64,000 nt of DNA from the NCBI GenBank assembly GCA_033002965.1, contig JAURVB010010299.1, positions 61,145-125,144 of the forward strand, given 5' to 3'. Positions 20,782-33,365 of this stretch are shown piece by piece. The position numbers were made by a program, and so were the translations under genes. The DNA is from Piper betle. Taxonomy: Eukaryota > Streptophyta > Magnoliopsida > Piperales > Piperaceae. Numbering within the stretch: the first letter of the stretch is position 1; each line of letters begins with the position of its first letter. The notes beneath the pieces are model-generated. The model was not told where the DNA came from. It saw nothing but the letters and a program-made list of their open reading frames with translations, and did no database searches.

Positions 20782-20791
20782 TTGGGGAGAT
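20782..20791 (+). other. Polypurine tract of family D
   Basis: TTGGGGAGAT directly precedes the 3' LTR at 20792; upstream TTTGGGGACAAAATATCTC is the usual gypsy pre-LTR motif. It would prime plus-strand DNA synthesis. Confidence 0.7.
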
Positions 20792-22142
20792 TGTAAAAAC
20801 CATGATTTTTATTACAAGACTCGAACCTAAATATTATGAAATAAATATCGATGAACCAATATGGTTGGTTATCAAGTCGACCGGTCATGGTTCGACTTAA
20901 GGTCACCTAGAAAATACCTATTAATGAATGGATGATGGGGTGTGAGAATTTAATGAAGAGGCTCGTTGAACCTAGGAAATACCTATGGATGATGAGGTAT
21001 GAGAATTTAATGGAGGGAATGGTTGAAGTGTATATATATGCAGTAGGAGGGGATCGTTGAGGGGAAAAAAATTTCTTATTGCCTCCTCTCCGTCCCAGGT
21101 GACCTCCCCATTCCTACGTGAGTTTTTCGTCACTCATCTTATTTGTTTCCATTAGGATTCTTCCATGCAAGGTTTGTTGAAGACACCTTGCTAAGTTGCT
21201 AGATCCCTAGAGTCTTATGCATGTTCTTGTTGACTGCTTGGTATGAACTGCTGCGAGTCTTTGGGGTCGGGTATTTGTTTTGTTGTGGGTGTGCTGCTTT
21301 GCTTCATCCTTCGATTAGCAAGAATTGTTGGGATTCTTTGAATTGCTTAGTAGATTTGTTAATGGACATGTTACAATGGACTTGACAGCCAATAATGGAT
21401 ATATCAGAATGGACCTGACAACAAAAAATGGATACGTCAGAATGGACCTGACAACCAATAATAGACATGTCAGAATGGATCTGACAGCTAATAATGGATA
21501 TGTCAGAATAGACCTGACAACCAAAATGGATATGTCAGAATGGACCCGACAGCCAATAATGGACATGTCAGAATGGACCTGACAGCCAAAAATGCATATG
21601 TTAGAATGGACCTGACAGCCAATAATGGACATGTCAGAATAGACCTGACAGCCAATAATGACCAATCTCAGAATAACTTGGGAGACCACCTAATCTCAGA
21701 ATGAACTGGGAAACAAACTTTTAATCTCAGAATGACCTAAGAGCCTATAGAACTACATTGAGCTTGATCCCGACATGGCTATGTAGGCTAATCAATATTG
21801 TTTGATTTCAGCTCACTTAAGGAAGAATGAAAGTATGGTTGGTGGTTCTTTTACTATGTCAGGGTAGGAGAATGGATAATAAATTGGACTTCCTTTTATT
21901 TTCTTGTGTTATACATGTGGCTTTGGGAAATGATCCAAGACTGTGGAACTATTATTATTATATCTTGACTAACCATAATTTACTTTGAATGAGTCATACT
22001 TATGGTTTAATAGAAATCATGTAACATATAAGAAACACCCTGACCGGTTAGGGCTGGTCGTTACAGGGTTGGTTTGGTATAATTTCGAGTAATGCCTAGC
22101 TAGCTAGGCTCACAATATTGTGAAAAATGGCGGGTCGTTACA
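20792..22142 (+). repeat. Family D 3' LTR
   Basis: 1351 bp, TGTAAAAACCATG to GGCGGGTCGTTACA. The first 570 bp is unique here; the remainder (from 21364) contains the 33 bp monomer array and is repeated in inverted orientation at 15856-16602. The 3' part is related to the 3' end of family C LTRs (36304, 42622), sharing the CCACAGTC...CCCAAAGCCACAT and AAAGAACCACCAACC blocks. Confidence 0.8.
21364..21690. repeat. 33 bp hairpin monomer array in family D 3' LTR
   Basis: Reverse-complement partner of the 16259-16602 array; units read CTGACAGCCAATAATGGACATGTCAGAATGGAC with small changes. Each unit can form the same TGTCAG/CTGACA stem. Confidence 0.85.
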
Positions 22143-22379
22143 CTGACAGTCTGCAACTGTATGAGAAGAAGGTGGGGAAAATTTTACATCACAGACGTGT
22201 TGGCCAAGGGGCCACCAAAGAGAAGAAGGAGTATCTGATAAAGTGGAAAGGGGAGCCGAGAAACGAGGCTAGCTGGGAGCGTGAACAGGAATTGTGGTGA
22301 TTTGAGAGAAGAATCAAGAAGTATTGGGGAGGACTTAACCCTCCGATGAGGACATCGGGTCTCATTGGTGGGGGAGGAC
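22143..22379 (+). pseudogene. Family A2 integrase C-terminus and chromodomain
   Basis: Reads LYEKKVGKILHHRRVGQG, then KKEYLIKWKGEPRNEASWE and REQELW followed by a TGA in place of the conserved Gln, then FERRIKKYWGGLNPP. This is the best-preserved chromodomain of the window. The polypurine tract TTGGTGGGGGAGGAC precedes the LTR. The upstream part of this element is absent: the family D LTR ends immediately before. Confidence 0.85.
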
Positions 22380-24484
22380 TGTCACAGGTCTAGTCCATGG
22401 GATGTGATGGGGCTAGGGTTTGGTGATTGTTCCTAGCGTTCCCTTGTTCCTAAGGGTTGACCGGGCTTGCCCTAGTGGTGGAAACAACTGGCCATACTTA
22501 TCCGTGTTAGATATGAAGGTAGATGAACCATGGTGCACGTAGCTGTGGAATGACCGAGCATTGCAACGAGCAAAGTGTTGGTGATAGCGAGTATTGGCAT
22601 ATGTAGCGGGAATGGAGTACCAGGCATGTGGCTGGGTTCGAGCAAGCAATAAACCTCAAGATGCTAATTGGGTCGTGAATGTGGTCCAGGCGGGTGCTGA
22701 TGACCGAGCACTATGGCTGGGAGTAGCATGCAGGCTGGCACAGGCATCGGCAGGCTATGTCGAGCAAGTTACCGATCATGGACAAGCAGAGCGTACTGAG
22801 TAGCATGACTGTGCGTGCGCGAGCGGTAGCGAGCCCAGCGTGCATGAACGAGCAGTAGCGGGCGAGATGTGCGGTAGCGGGTGCTATGCGCGAATGCGAT
22901 GCCGAGCGCTGGTGCGTGAGCGCTAGCGACTGTCGAGCGTTGGGCGAGCGGTGCTGTGATCCAGCGCTGGCAATGTCTAGTGTTTGCAGCGGTAAACTCG
23001 GGATGGATGTGAGGTTGAACAGATGATCGAACCAGTGCTAGGGTCAAGCCAGGGGCGAGACACGGTGCCTAGCGGTGCGGCCGAAGGTTTTGGCCAAAGT
23101 TAGTTGCTGATAAGGTATATCAGATCTTTGGAAAGATTATGGTATTCTATCCATATGCACGAGCAAGGATTCCAGCAATAACTTGGATGGGAGAGATGAG
23201 GAGCGTGGAGAATTGGACGCGTGATCGACCGAGAGAATATCTTCAGGGCTTGGAGATAACTACACGGGAGTAAACTACAAAGAGGACGGATTCTTGGAGA
23301 GGACAAATCAATCGAGCAATCAAAGACTTGTGCATTGGACGACGGACACTTTGAGAGAACGCATTGGGTGAATTGTGGTGAAGCGCTACATGGAGAAGTG
23401 CTTGCTGCGATCTAGTAAGAGAGACGGTGAAGTTGCTGCAGCCAGGTCTTCGTATATAGAGTTGGAACTTCATAGTGCAAGGGTGCCTTCATCGACCATG
23501 GATCCAGGCACACAATTCTGTGCTCTACACAACCAAGTGCTTTTCAGGCTGAGTGAATTGCATGTAACAAGTCTATCCAGGGGGATGACTTGAGGGTTGT
23601 GGTGAGGATTATTTGTGAGAGCGGTTTCCTTTAATTCTCACGGCCTTCCTATCCGGAAAGAGGGCCAACATCGTTGGGGTTTGCATGTCCACGACGAACA
23701 GGTAGTCAGGGAGAGATTACTTGTAATCGTTTGTTCGAGTTTGCAATAAAGGTTGGAACAGGCGTTCCGTAATACTGCTGTGTCGACATTTGGGTTTGGT
23801 GCCGGGGCAGGTTCTATCGGATTCCAGAACTAGTCCATACTGTGTACTGGGTAGCTGTAGTTGAGGTTGTCGATAGCACTGAGAATTGCTTGGCGTGGCG
23901 GTAGTCGCAAGTCACCGCACAGCTGTGCACGTGTGATTGGTATTGTGATCGATAGATTGTTGTGCTGTGCCGATAGCCGATAGGATTGCTGCGTGCGTGC
24001 ATTGTGCTAGTCAGGTGCAGTGGCAAGTCGGTGGTTGTTTATGTGAATCTGTTGTTTACACACTACGTAGGGAACACGTTTCTGGTTGTGTACTTGTGGA
24101 GGGCTGGTATTTCCAAAGGAAATACGCCGCGCGTGGTGTCTTTTAGGGCAAAAAATTTTACCCTAGAGGAACCCCGTGATAGCTATCTTTGCTGCGTATT
24201 GATTGGTCGTGAATTATTTACTGGTAGTCGATCATCAATACCTGGCGCTAGGTAGTTGAATGCCAGTAATTGTGATCGGTGTTTTGCTGTGATTGCAGGA
24301 ATGAGTGGGAATCCTCGTGCCGCTATTCTGAGCGGTCTCTGCATGTTGCAATTTGCAGCAGCATGGTCCAGACGCAAGGGGTTGCTTCATGCCGCTGTTT
24401 GTGGCTGTGTTTCTGGTATTTCAGGTACTAGAATACGTTGCGCGGTGTGTGTTTGGGCCGAAAAAATTTTCTCCATATTTCACA
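22380..24484 (+). repeat. Family A2 LTR (plus), near complete
   Basis: 2105 bp, TGTCACAGGTCTAG to CCATATTTCACA. It is the longest A2 copy and defines the end missing at 6908. A TATA-like CGTATATAGAG stands at 23451-23461. At 24485 it meets an oppositely oriented A1 LTR fragment, tail to tail. Confidence 0.78.
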
Positions 24485-24640
24485 TTATTCCCTTGTTGAT
24501 GAGGTTTCTCTCCAGTCCACAAGAAAGACACAAACTTTGCACTAGAACAATTCCAGTGTTCTTCTTTTTCTTGTAGTCGGCCTTCTCCTTACGTAGAGAA
24601 GCCTCACGTGTAAACCCCTCGACTCCGGATAAACCAATAT
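24485..24640 (-). repeat. Family A1 LTR (minus), part 3 of a split copy
   Basis: Continues the A1 LTR interrupted by the TRIM: GATGAGGTTTCTCTCCAGTCCAC to AAACCAATAT matches 34998-35150. It is truncated at 24485, losing about 830 bp of the LTR end. Confidence 0.8.
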
Positions 24641-25169
24641 TGTAACGACCCAGCCCAAAGTGCAACGTAATGGGCTAAGTCATTTCTTTAAAATGGGTAC
24701 CCCGAAAGTTAAAGATCTATAGTCCATTCCCACTTATAAACGGATCTTCTCCTAGTAGGTATTAGATGTGGGACTAAGTTGAGGGATCTCACAATCCACC
24801 CACCTTAGGAAATTCTGTCCCAAATGCCTATTCTTGGCCCGTTGCTAGCCCCAGCCCACGTCCTTTTGGCTCCGTGACCGGCAGCCTAGCCAACATTTCT
24901 AGTCATGGCCCGTTGCTAACCCCAGCCCACGACCTTTCGGCCCGTGACCGGCAGCCTAGCCAATGTCCCTAGTCCGCCACCATCTAACACGGAACCAGGT
25001 TGGCTCTGATACCATTTGTAACGACCCAGCCCAGGTGCAACGTAATGAGCTAGGTCATTTCTTTAAAATGGGTACCCCGAAAGTTAAAGATCTATAGTCC
25101 ATTCCCACTTATAAACAGGATCTTCTCCCAGTAGGTATTAGATGTGGGACTACGTTGCGGGATCTCACA
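24641..25169 (-). mobile_element. Complete TRIM element with target-site duplication
   Basis: 529 bp: LTR 24641-24793 and LTR 25017-25169 (153 bp each), internal 24794-25016. Flanked by perfect 5 bp duplications AATAT (24636-24640 and 25170-25174). On the minus strand the primer-binding site TGGTATCAGAGC occupies 25014-25003 and the polypurine run AAGGTGGGTGGA lies before the second LTR. The internal region has two copies of the roughly 70 bp subrepeat and no coding potential. The unoccupied version of the insertion site is present in this window at 35130-35160, so insertion by an LTR-retroelement mechanism is directly documented. Confidence 0.95.
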
Positions 25170-25174
25170 AATAT

Positions 25175-25995
25175 CTTGCTCCTAATCTTTTTCCAAAAGA
25201 TTGTACCAAGATTTGCCCACGTCATTGTGTTTACAGCCACAATTCTGGTTGGATTCATCCAAGTTTATCCCTTGGAGATAGTTGTTGCTCGTGCATGAGG
25301 ATAAGATATCTCCCAAGATACCGTATCTTATTGGCAGTAAACCTCAACTTAGACTTTTGGCTAAACAATAAGTCATTGCGTCTCACCTTTGGCTCGACCC
25401 TGAATTGTGCTCGCACAATAGAACAACCTCAAAATCCATCCACAGTCGCCACCACAAAAGTCAGAGTGCGCCTTTGCTAGATATCGTGTACCGCACCAAA
25501 TACCGGTGCACACTACCATTGGATCTCGCTACCGCTCCAAATATCAGCATGCCACTATTTGGCTCGGTACGCCCTTGCGCTTGGCACCGTAACTGCTCAT
25601 GGCTTGCGTCAGCTACCAAACATGCCTCACGCTCGTGCCAACACCCAGTACCGATATTTGTCTCAGTACCGCTGTGCTGCTCGCACACTGCTCGGTACTC
25701 TGCTCAATCCATTGCTCGGTAAAATAATCAGCACTACTCGGTACGCTCAGTTGCCCACAACCTCACTCCTCCGACGCATATGCCGACACGCCCATCACGC
25801 TTGGTCATGATGCTTGGTCACCGGCACCCGACTAGCGCCATCTTGAGGTTTCATTGTAGCTCGAGCACAACCACTTAGTTTGTCTGCCTTGCAACTATAA
25901 CACGTGTTAACCTTGATCAGCTGTTTCACCACACAAATAGCCCCTGCTGCTCGTCTTGGACCCAGTTGTGCCAGGGAACAACTGCCCAATCTTAG
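25175..25995 (-). repeat. Family A1 LTR (minus), part 2 of a split copy
   Basis: Collinear with 35151-35960 (minus A1 LTR). Its left edge carries the TRIM target duplication and its right edge the target duplication of the family B element (CTTAG, 25991-25995). Confidence 0.82.
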
Positions 25996-28503
25996 TGTAA
26001 AACCTGTGACTAGAGTCAGAGTTTTCCGTTACAGAACCAGTCGGTTCAACCGTTGGTTCGAGTCGAGTCAGTTTCATGAACCGCATGCTAAGTCGAGGCC
26101 AGCCATTTGTTATGAGCGATGAGAGTTAGGTGTACCTGAATATATGATGATAACATCGAGAAGATGGTGAGAAATGAGTTATCAGAATATATGAAAGTAT
26201 GCAGTAATTTTCTTTTATATGTTGGATAGTAGAAATAATTTTAGGCCGAATAACGCATTAGGATGCGTTGTATCATATTTGAGTGGGTTATTAGTTATAG
26301 AGCATGTCATTTGGATGTTGTTGTATTTGTTTTATTTTATGGGATTTTTTCATATTTTTCTAGATTTTTTTAGGATTTATTACGAACTAGTTATTATTTT
26401 GACTCGAGAGCAAATCGAGTCAATACTTATTAACGAGTTTGCCATTGGGCGTGCTTTTCTCCCTCCTGACACCTTCATCACCCCAAACCCTAGCCGCTGC
26501 CACTGTGTGTGTCACCGCCACTGCCGCCGACACCACACTGCCGCTGATCAACGCCGCCCTGTCGTCGTCGTGCCACCGCGACCCACCCCAGCCACCGTCT
26601 CGCCGCCACAACGCCGAAATCGTCCCACAAGCTGCGACACTCCCCTTGTCGATTCGCCGCCGTCTGGGCCGTGCCGCCACCGCCGTGACCTCGACGACAC
26701 ACCCCCCCCCTCGACCTCCTTGATGTTTCCCCCTTACCTAGCGCCACCATCGAAGCCAGTCATGGGCCTGATCGGAGTGACCAACCGCCCCAACTGAACT
26801 CGACGCCGCCGCCGGCAATCATCGCCACCGCGGTCGCCCTTGCCGTCACCACCATTGGGACGAGCTCACTAAGTCGGTGCTAACCCTTACCCCGAAAAAT
26901 TACCGGGACAATCGCCGAAAAACCACCGAAAGTCGCCAAAAACTAGATTCACTGAAATTCATCAGAAATCACCTGATCTTCCGCCAAATTCCTCCGATCA
27001 AACCCTATCGAACTTCGGATGCCATAGGGTGCTGAATTTGAGCCACGAATCCTGCAAGCTATAATTTATTTTAACGTAATTATTAAAAATATTGATTATT
27101 AGAATTGCATGCTAGGATTGGTGAATTGCGTGTTATAATTATATATATAAATGTAGAATTGGTTGAGTATAAAATATGAAATTTGTTTGATTGAGTGGTG
27201 TTAGAAATAGAGGCTAAGAAACTAATTAGGGTAACTAGGTAATGATCATGATCTAATGCAAACTAGCCTAAGTAGACTTGCCAGAATTGATATAGGCTGA
27301 TGTGTGTTGATTGATGCGTGATGGATGTATGTGTGATATAGGACGTATGACTGTATTTAGTTTCGATGTGTAGGTACTAAGTAGGAGCTTGCCGCCTAGG
27401 CACGAGGACACGCTTGGAGTTTCCACCAAGTCCATTTAGGACTCGTTCTCTGTTTTACGCTATTCTATTGTGTATTTGATTTATCATGTGCAGGACGAGT
27501 TAAGTGGCGTTTTATCGGATCCCACTTAACTCGGGCCATTTAGACAACAGTTTTTTTAGATTAATAACCCTCGAGGATGAGATCCCTCGAGTCAGTTTTC
27601 AAAATTAAGATCCAGCACAAGTTGCCTTCGGGCCTATTATATAAATCCCAACCCAAGCCTATATATGTATAATTTTTGCATTTTCAGTGAGAGATTGAAT
27701 GAGGAAATCTGACTACCGTGCTACGCGAGCGGGCACGTGTGAGTCTGCATAGTGGGCTCTGGAATGGTGTGAGGGCTATTTCATTCCCGAAGGATCCTGA
27801 CAACTCCACCTTTGAGTTCCTCAAACCCAGAGATGTGTGGAGGTTCACGGGTACTGCAATGCAGCGCACGTCTAGACTTGTGGTTTCAAAGGGTACTGAA
27901 GGCTCATGCAAGGGATGAAAGCTGACGGGACTGCGGAGGAACAGCACGGAACCACGCACACATGTACCTGCCGTGTAATGTATAATGATGGTGTGTTAAT
28001 GCTACGTGAATGATAATTTTGATGTGTTTGTTTGGATAAATTGCTTGTTATGAAATGAACGGATAAATGTGAATAAGTAGGGAGCCTTGGAGTTCTGCCT
28101 CAGTTCAAATGAACACAAATGAGAAAATGATGGGATGCCGCGGTAGATTGTTATGTTTTATCGTATGTTGACAAAATATTTATATACCCTTGTTGTGGAC
28201 AGGTTGGCCTCTATTGCACTTTTAAGGGAGATTTTGTCCATTTTTTTCGTAAAAATTAATGAATTTTTATTTAAATTTATTGCTTGTTGCATGGTTTTAT
28301 TTTGCTTCCACGTCATGGCATGCATGTAGGACCGTGTTAGAACCTAATTGTTCCCATTCATGCATTTCATGTTTGCATCTACATCTTGAGACACCGAGGG
28401 CAGATTCAGGTCGGCTTAACCGAATCCAATAGATTAGCAAATGGTTCGGTCGCCGGTGACATTTACGCATCGGTTCACGGGTGAGCTGAAACGGGGTTTT
28501 ACA
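25996..28503 (+). repeat. Family B 5' LTR
   Basis: 2508 bp, TGTAAAACCTGTG to GGGGTTTTACA. Compared with the 3' LTR it lacks about 310 bp between GAAGGCTCATGC and AAGGGATGAAAGC (near 27910). TATA-like CCTATATATGTATAA at 27657. Confidence 0.85.
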
Positions 28504-28507
28504 ATAA

Positions 28508-28519
28508 TGGTATTAGAGC
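28508..28519 (+). other. Primer-binding site of family B element
   Basis: TGGTATTAGAGC, one mismatch from the initiator-Met tRNA complement, four bases after the LTR end at 28503. Confidence 0.8.
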
Positions 28520-28690
28520 TAACCCTTGGTTGATTAAGATGGTAGATGCGCTACAGGTTACATGTGTGCCAAAGCTGCTCCAAGCTGTGCTGAGAAGGAT
28601 ATTTCTATCTTAATGTTTTTGGTTCACAGATTTTCTTACCTAATAGTGGTGTGATAGGGTGATTAGATTAGAGTAGGGTACACAAACAGG

Positions 28691-30560
28691 ATGGTGAACC
28701 AGACCCGCCAGACGCAGATCAAGACCCCATCGCCTCCAATGGCCAGATAGGACAGTCCTAGCCATGTTCATAGTGACACCGTCTCCAGTCATCCTAGGAC
28801 TGCCATGCCACAAGTAGAGGTCAGTGTGCCAGTTTCAGCTAGCCGACGTGGTGAGAGCCATCATCGAGATACTCGTCGTGACCGAGATAGTCGCCGGGAC
28901 CGAGACAGTGGTCGTGACAGTTATCGAACCAGAATTAGTGACAGGAGAGAGACACGGCGATTGTCAAGTTGGCTGAAGCTCAAATACAAATGCAGGAAAG
29001 TAAGGAGGAATTTAGGAGGCAAATGCAGCAAGATCGGGAGGAATTCAGGATAGAGCTCAGACAGATAGCTCTTTCTGTGGCCAGAACTGAGAAGAGACCA
29101 GCAATGGGTGAAGAGGCACGGGGAGAGCCAGTAGTTTCCACAGACCCCCTGCCACCGCCTCCTCCACCGCTACAACAGAGGGCTACTCCAATGGCCGCTC
29201 CTCTATTTGCCCCACTTCAGGTGAGGATGAGACCGAACATCAGTGGAACTGCAGCAGTAGGTAGCCGGCAGACTACCGGCGGAAGTGGAGCTACAAGATT
29301 TGATAATGTATTGCCAGGTACGGGACCACAATTTCCTCGATATGAGCAAGGAGAAGGACCGAACAGATCAGTGGATACAAGGAAATTGGAATTGTGGTAG
29401 TATGAGAGGTTCGTGAAGAATGGTGGACAACCTTTCTTTGGAAAGTTGGACGCAAAAGAGGCATTCTTGTGGATATCGTCAGCTATAGGAGGGTTTGACA
29501 CTATGGCATGCCCCGCGGAGCACCGAGTGCGCATCATCACAAGAGCATTCCATGACGAAGCCAGGATATGGTGGAGTTCGGTCTAGAATTCTATATTTGC
29601 CCATCATCAGCCCTAGGACATCACATGGGAGGAATTTAGGGCGGAATTCAATGGAAAGTATTTCCCGCCAAAAGTCAGGAAGAGGAAGGAACGGGAATAC
29701 CAGACACTTAGGCAGGGACCCATGACGGTGCTACAATACGAGACAAGGTTTAGAGCTCTGGAGAGATTTGCACCAGACTTGGTGTCCACCAAAGAAAGAA
29801 TGATAGAGCGTTTTTACGAAGGCCTCCAACACGAGATCAGGATGGCCTATTTGGATAGGAAGTTTGCTACTCTCGGTGATGTTGTGAGAGCTGCAGGCGA
29901 GGCAAAATGAGTTATAGCTGCTAGACCTTGCCGGGATGTTGACCAGAGGCAGCAACATTTGAGGCCGTATCAGCTAGAGGAAGGAGAACAGCAGAGACGT
30001 CGGTTAGATGCACCAGTTGCCATAAGAGCTATGGATGGCCAAGATCAAGGCAACAGAGCACCTTTATGTCTGATTTGCTAACGTCATCATAGAGGCGAGT
30101 GCATAGTGGGCACGAATGGATGCTACAGATGCTGTCAGACAGGACATAGAGCCACAGAGTGCAGAGTGGGCATTAGGGGGTGTTATAGTTGCGGTTTGTC
30201 AAGGCATAGAGCCACAACTTGGCCAACTGGCCAGACCCAACAGTTGACACTTCCAGCACCTCCACAAAGACTCGCACTCCCAGGTCCTTGCAACAACCAC
30301 AGCAGAGAGGTCAATAGGGTCAGGGTCAAGGTCAAGGCTAGAGAGGAGGAGACTGACAGCCACTGAGGCAATAGCAGAGAGGACTTGTAGCTATCATGAC
30401 AAGACAAGAACAGCAGACCCTGGATCAGAGAGCAATGCAAACAACACCACCAGCAGGACCGTCCATCTCGGTGCCACCATGGGCAGCTGGGATGGACACA
30501 ACCACAATTGCTGAAGGACTGGAGGATACGAAAAACGTGACAGGTACGCAAGCGTCTCAC
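28691..30560 (+). pseudogene. gag: Family B gag with zinc knuckles
   Basis: Starts MVNQTRQTQIKTPSP, then a stop at about 28748. An Arg/Asp-rich segment (28805-29000; repeats of RDRDS) and a frame switch lead to a Gln/Glu-rich coiled-coil-like stretch and a Pro-rich linker (28969-29400). The capsid region reads YERFVKNGGQPFFG, RAFHDEARIWW, EEFRAEFNGKYFPPKVR, YETRFRALERFAPDLV and RFYEGLQHEIR, broken by stops at about 29584, 29612 and 29908. Zinc knuckles: a damaged CLIC...HHRGEC, an intact CYRCCQTGHRATEC (30121-30162) and CYSCGLSRHRATTW, whose last Cys is Trp. Pol motifs are absent downstream. Gag would form particles; this copy cannot. Confidence 0.85.
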
Positions 30561-30608
30561 CTCGGATTTCATATTTAGTAGATAGCTACCAGAGTGAAAC
30601 CTCCTTAA

Positions 30609-30649
30609 CCTAAAATTTCGAGGACGAAATTTTTATAAGGAGGGAAAGT
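30609..30649 (+). other. Pre-LTR motif and polypurine tract of family B
   Basis: CCTAAAATTTCGAGGACGAA followed by AAGGAGGGAAAG, the stereotyped 3' end of plant gypsy internal regions, immediately before TGTAAAACCCG at 30650. Confidence 0.85.
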
Positions 30650-33365
30650 TGTAAAACCCGTGACTCGAGTCACAGTTTTACGTTACCGAACCAGTCGGTT
30701 CATCTATTGGTTCGAGTCGAGTCAGTTTCATGAACCGCGTGCTGAGTCGAGGCCAGCCATGAGTTATGAGCGATGAGAGTCAGGTGCACCTAAATATATG
30801 ATGATAACATCGAGAAGATGGTGAGAAATGAGTTATCAGAATATATGAAAGTATGCAATAATTTTCTTTTTATATGTTGGATAGTAGAAATAGTTTTAGG
30901 CCGAATAATGCATTAGGACGCGTTGGATCATATTAGGTGGGTTATTAGTTATAGAACATGTCATTTGGATGTTGTTGTGTTTGTTTTATTTTATGGGATT
31001 TTTCCAGATTTTTCTATATTTTTTTTAGGATTTATTACGAACTAGTTATTATTTTAACTCGAGTACAAATCGAGTCAATACTTATTTACTAGTTTGCCAA
31101 TGGGCGTGTTTTTCTCCCTCCCGACACCTTCCTCACCCAAAACCCTAGCTGCCACCACCGCCGCCGACGCCACACTATTGCCGATCAACGCCGCCCCACC
31201 CCGCCGTGCTGCCACGACCCACCCCGGCCACCATCTTGCCGCCACAACACCGGAATCGTCCCACAAGCCGCGACGCTCCCCTTGTCGATTCGCTGCCGTA
31301 TGGACTACGCCCCCCCCCTGATCGAACTCGACCCCACCGCCGCGGTCCCCCTTGCCATCACCACCATTGGGACGAGCTAGCCGAGTCGGTGCTAACCCTT
31401 ACCCCGATTGCCCCACCGGAACATTCGTCGAAAAATTGCTGGGACAATCGCCAAAAACCGCCAGAAGTCACCGGAAAACTAGATTCACCGAAATTCGTTA
31501 GAGATCACCTAATCTTCCGCCGAATCCCTCCGATCAAACCCTACCAAACTTCGGACGCCATAGGGTGCCAAATTCGAGCCACGAATCCCGCAGGGTATAA
31601 TTTGTTTTAACTTAATTATTTAAAAGTGTTGATTATTAGAATTGCATGCTAAGATTGGTGAATTGCGTGTTATAATTATATATATAAATGTAGAATTGAT
31701 TAAGTATAAAATATGAAATTTGTTTGATTGAGTGGTATTAGAAATGGAGGCTAAGAAACTAATTAGGGTAACTAGGTAATGATCATGAACTAATGCAAAC
31801 TAGCCTAAGTAGACTTGCTAGAATTGATATAGGTTGATGTGTGTTGATTGATGCGTGATGGATGTATGTGTGATATAGGATGTATGACTGCATCATGAGC
31901 GGGCGTTAGTATTTAGTTTCGATGTGTAGGTACAGAGTAGGAGTTCACCGCCTAGGCATGAGGACATGCTTGGAGCTTCTACCAGGTCTGTTTAGGACTC
32001 GTTCTCCGCTATTATATTGTGTATTTGATTTCTCATGTGCAGGACGAGTTAAGTGGTGTTTTATCGAATCCCACTTAACTCGGGCTATTTAGCCAACAAT
32101 TTTTTTGGATTAATAACCCTCGAGGATGAGATCCCTCGAGTCAGTTTTCGAAATTAAGATCCAGCACAAGTTGCCTTCGGGCCTATTGTATAAATCCCAA
32201 CCCAACCCTATATATGTATAGTTTTCACGTTTTCAGTGAGAGATTGAATGAGGGAAATCTGACTGCCATGCTACGCGAGCAGGTACGTGTGAGTCGATAG
32301 TGGGCTCTGGAATGGTGTGCAGGCCATTTCATTCCTGAGAGATCCTGACAACTCCACCTTTGAGTTCCTCAAACCCGGAGAAGTCTGGAGGTTCTCGGGT
32401 ACTGCAATGTAGCGCACGTCTAGACTTTTGGTTTCAAAGGGTACTGAAGGCGCATGCCTGAGAGTACTCAGCCCCTATACTCAGGGCCCGGAGCAATACA
32501 GAGGACGTAGAGGGCTAAGACGAATGAGAATGAATTGCCGCGGAAGAGATAGATGAAATGGCCAATGAAAGAGAATGATATGGAAAGGGGATGTTGTCGA
32601 CCCGAGGGTGACGACTCCCATATATGCCCTGTTGAGAGTTCTTGAGGAGGTATATGGTTTTGATTCAACATGAGAGTTTGTTCTCCTGTGCCAAGTTGAT
32701 ATTAGTTATTTTCTGAGCCGGTAACACTCATTACTGATGGTTTTTCTATATATATGTAGGTGAGAAATACGAGGGAAGAAAGCTGTCGGGACTACAGAGG
32801 AGTAGCATGGAACCGCGCACACATGTACCTATCGCGTGTAATATATAATGATGGTGTGTTAATGCTACATGAATGATAATGTTGATGTGTTTGTTTGGAT
32901 AAATTGCTTGTTATGAAATGAACGGATAAATGTGAATGAGTAGGGAGCCTTGGAGTTCAGCCTCGGTTCAGATGAAAACAAATGAGAAAATGATGGTATG
33001 CCGCGGCAGATTGTTATGTTTTATCGTACGTTGATAAAATGTTTATATACCCTTGTTGTGGATAGGTTGTCCCCTATTGCACTTTTAGGGGAGATTCTGT
33101 CCGTTTTTTCGTAAAAATTAATGAATTTTTATTTAAATTTCTTGCTTGTTGCATGGTTTTGTTTTGCTTGCACGTCATGGCATGCATGTAGGACTGCGTT
33201 AGAACCCAATTATTCTCATTCATGCATTTCATATTTGCATCTCCATCTTGAGACGCCGAGGGCAGATCTGGGTCAGCTTAACTGAATCCAGTAGATTAGC
33301 TAACGATTCGGTCGCCGGTGACATTTCCAGGTCGGTTCACGGGTGAGCCAAAATGGGGTGTTACA
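30650..33365 (+). repeat. Family B middle (3') LTR
   Basis: 2716 bp, TGTAAAACCCGTGACTCG to AAATGGGGTGTTACA, collinear with 25996-28503 except for the deletion in the latter. TATA-like CCTATATATGTATAG at 32208. Followed by CTAATGGTATAAGAGC, a second primer-binding site, showing that another internal region once followed. Confidence 0.85.

Larger units (their letters stand above)
15785..22142 (+). mobile_element. Family D gag-only (TR-GAG-like) element with inverted 5' end
   Basis: A plus-strand gag (16603-17033 and 20006-20703) is followed, only about 80 bp later, by a polypurine tract (20782-20791) and a 3' LTR (20792-22142); no protease, RT or integrase lies between. The 5' side is not a direct LTR: leader, primer-binding site and the 3' 747 bp of the LTR occur in reverse orientation (15785-16602). 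A 2972 bp solo LTR of family B splits the gag. The right flank is an A2 chromodomain gene fragment. The gag-only plan matches TR-GAG elements described in plants. Confidence 0.75.

Noticed and set aside
15856..22142. Interpretation as a Mutator-like or foldback DNA transposon with 750 bp terminal inverted repeats
   Set aside because: No 8-11 bp target duplication at the ends (flanks AATACCACC and CTGACAGTC differ), the body is a gypsy gag with PPT, and one arm is the end of a complete 1351 bp LTR while the other is followed by a primer-binding site.
26219..26797. 192-codon plus-strand frame
   Set aside because: Lies in the corresponding region of another family B LTR, is proline/threonine-rich low complexity and is disrupted in the sister LTR at 31.1 kb.
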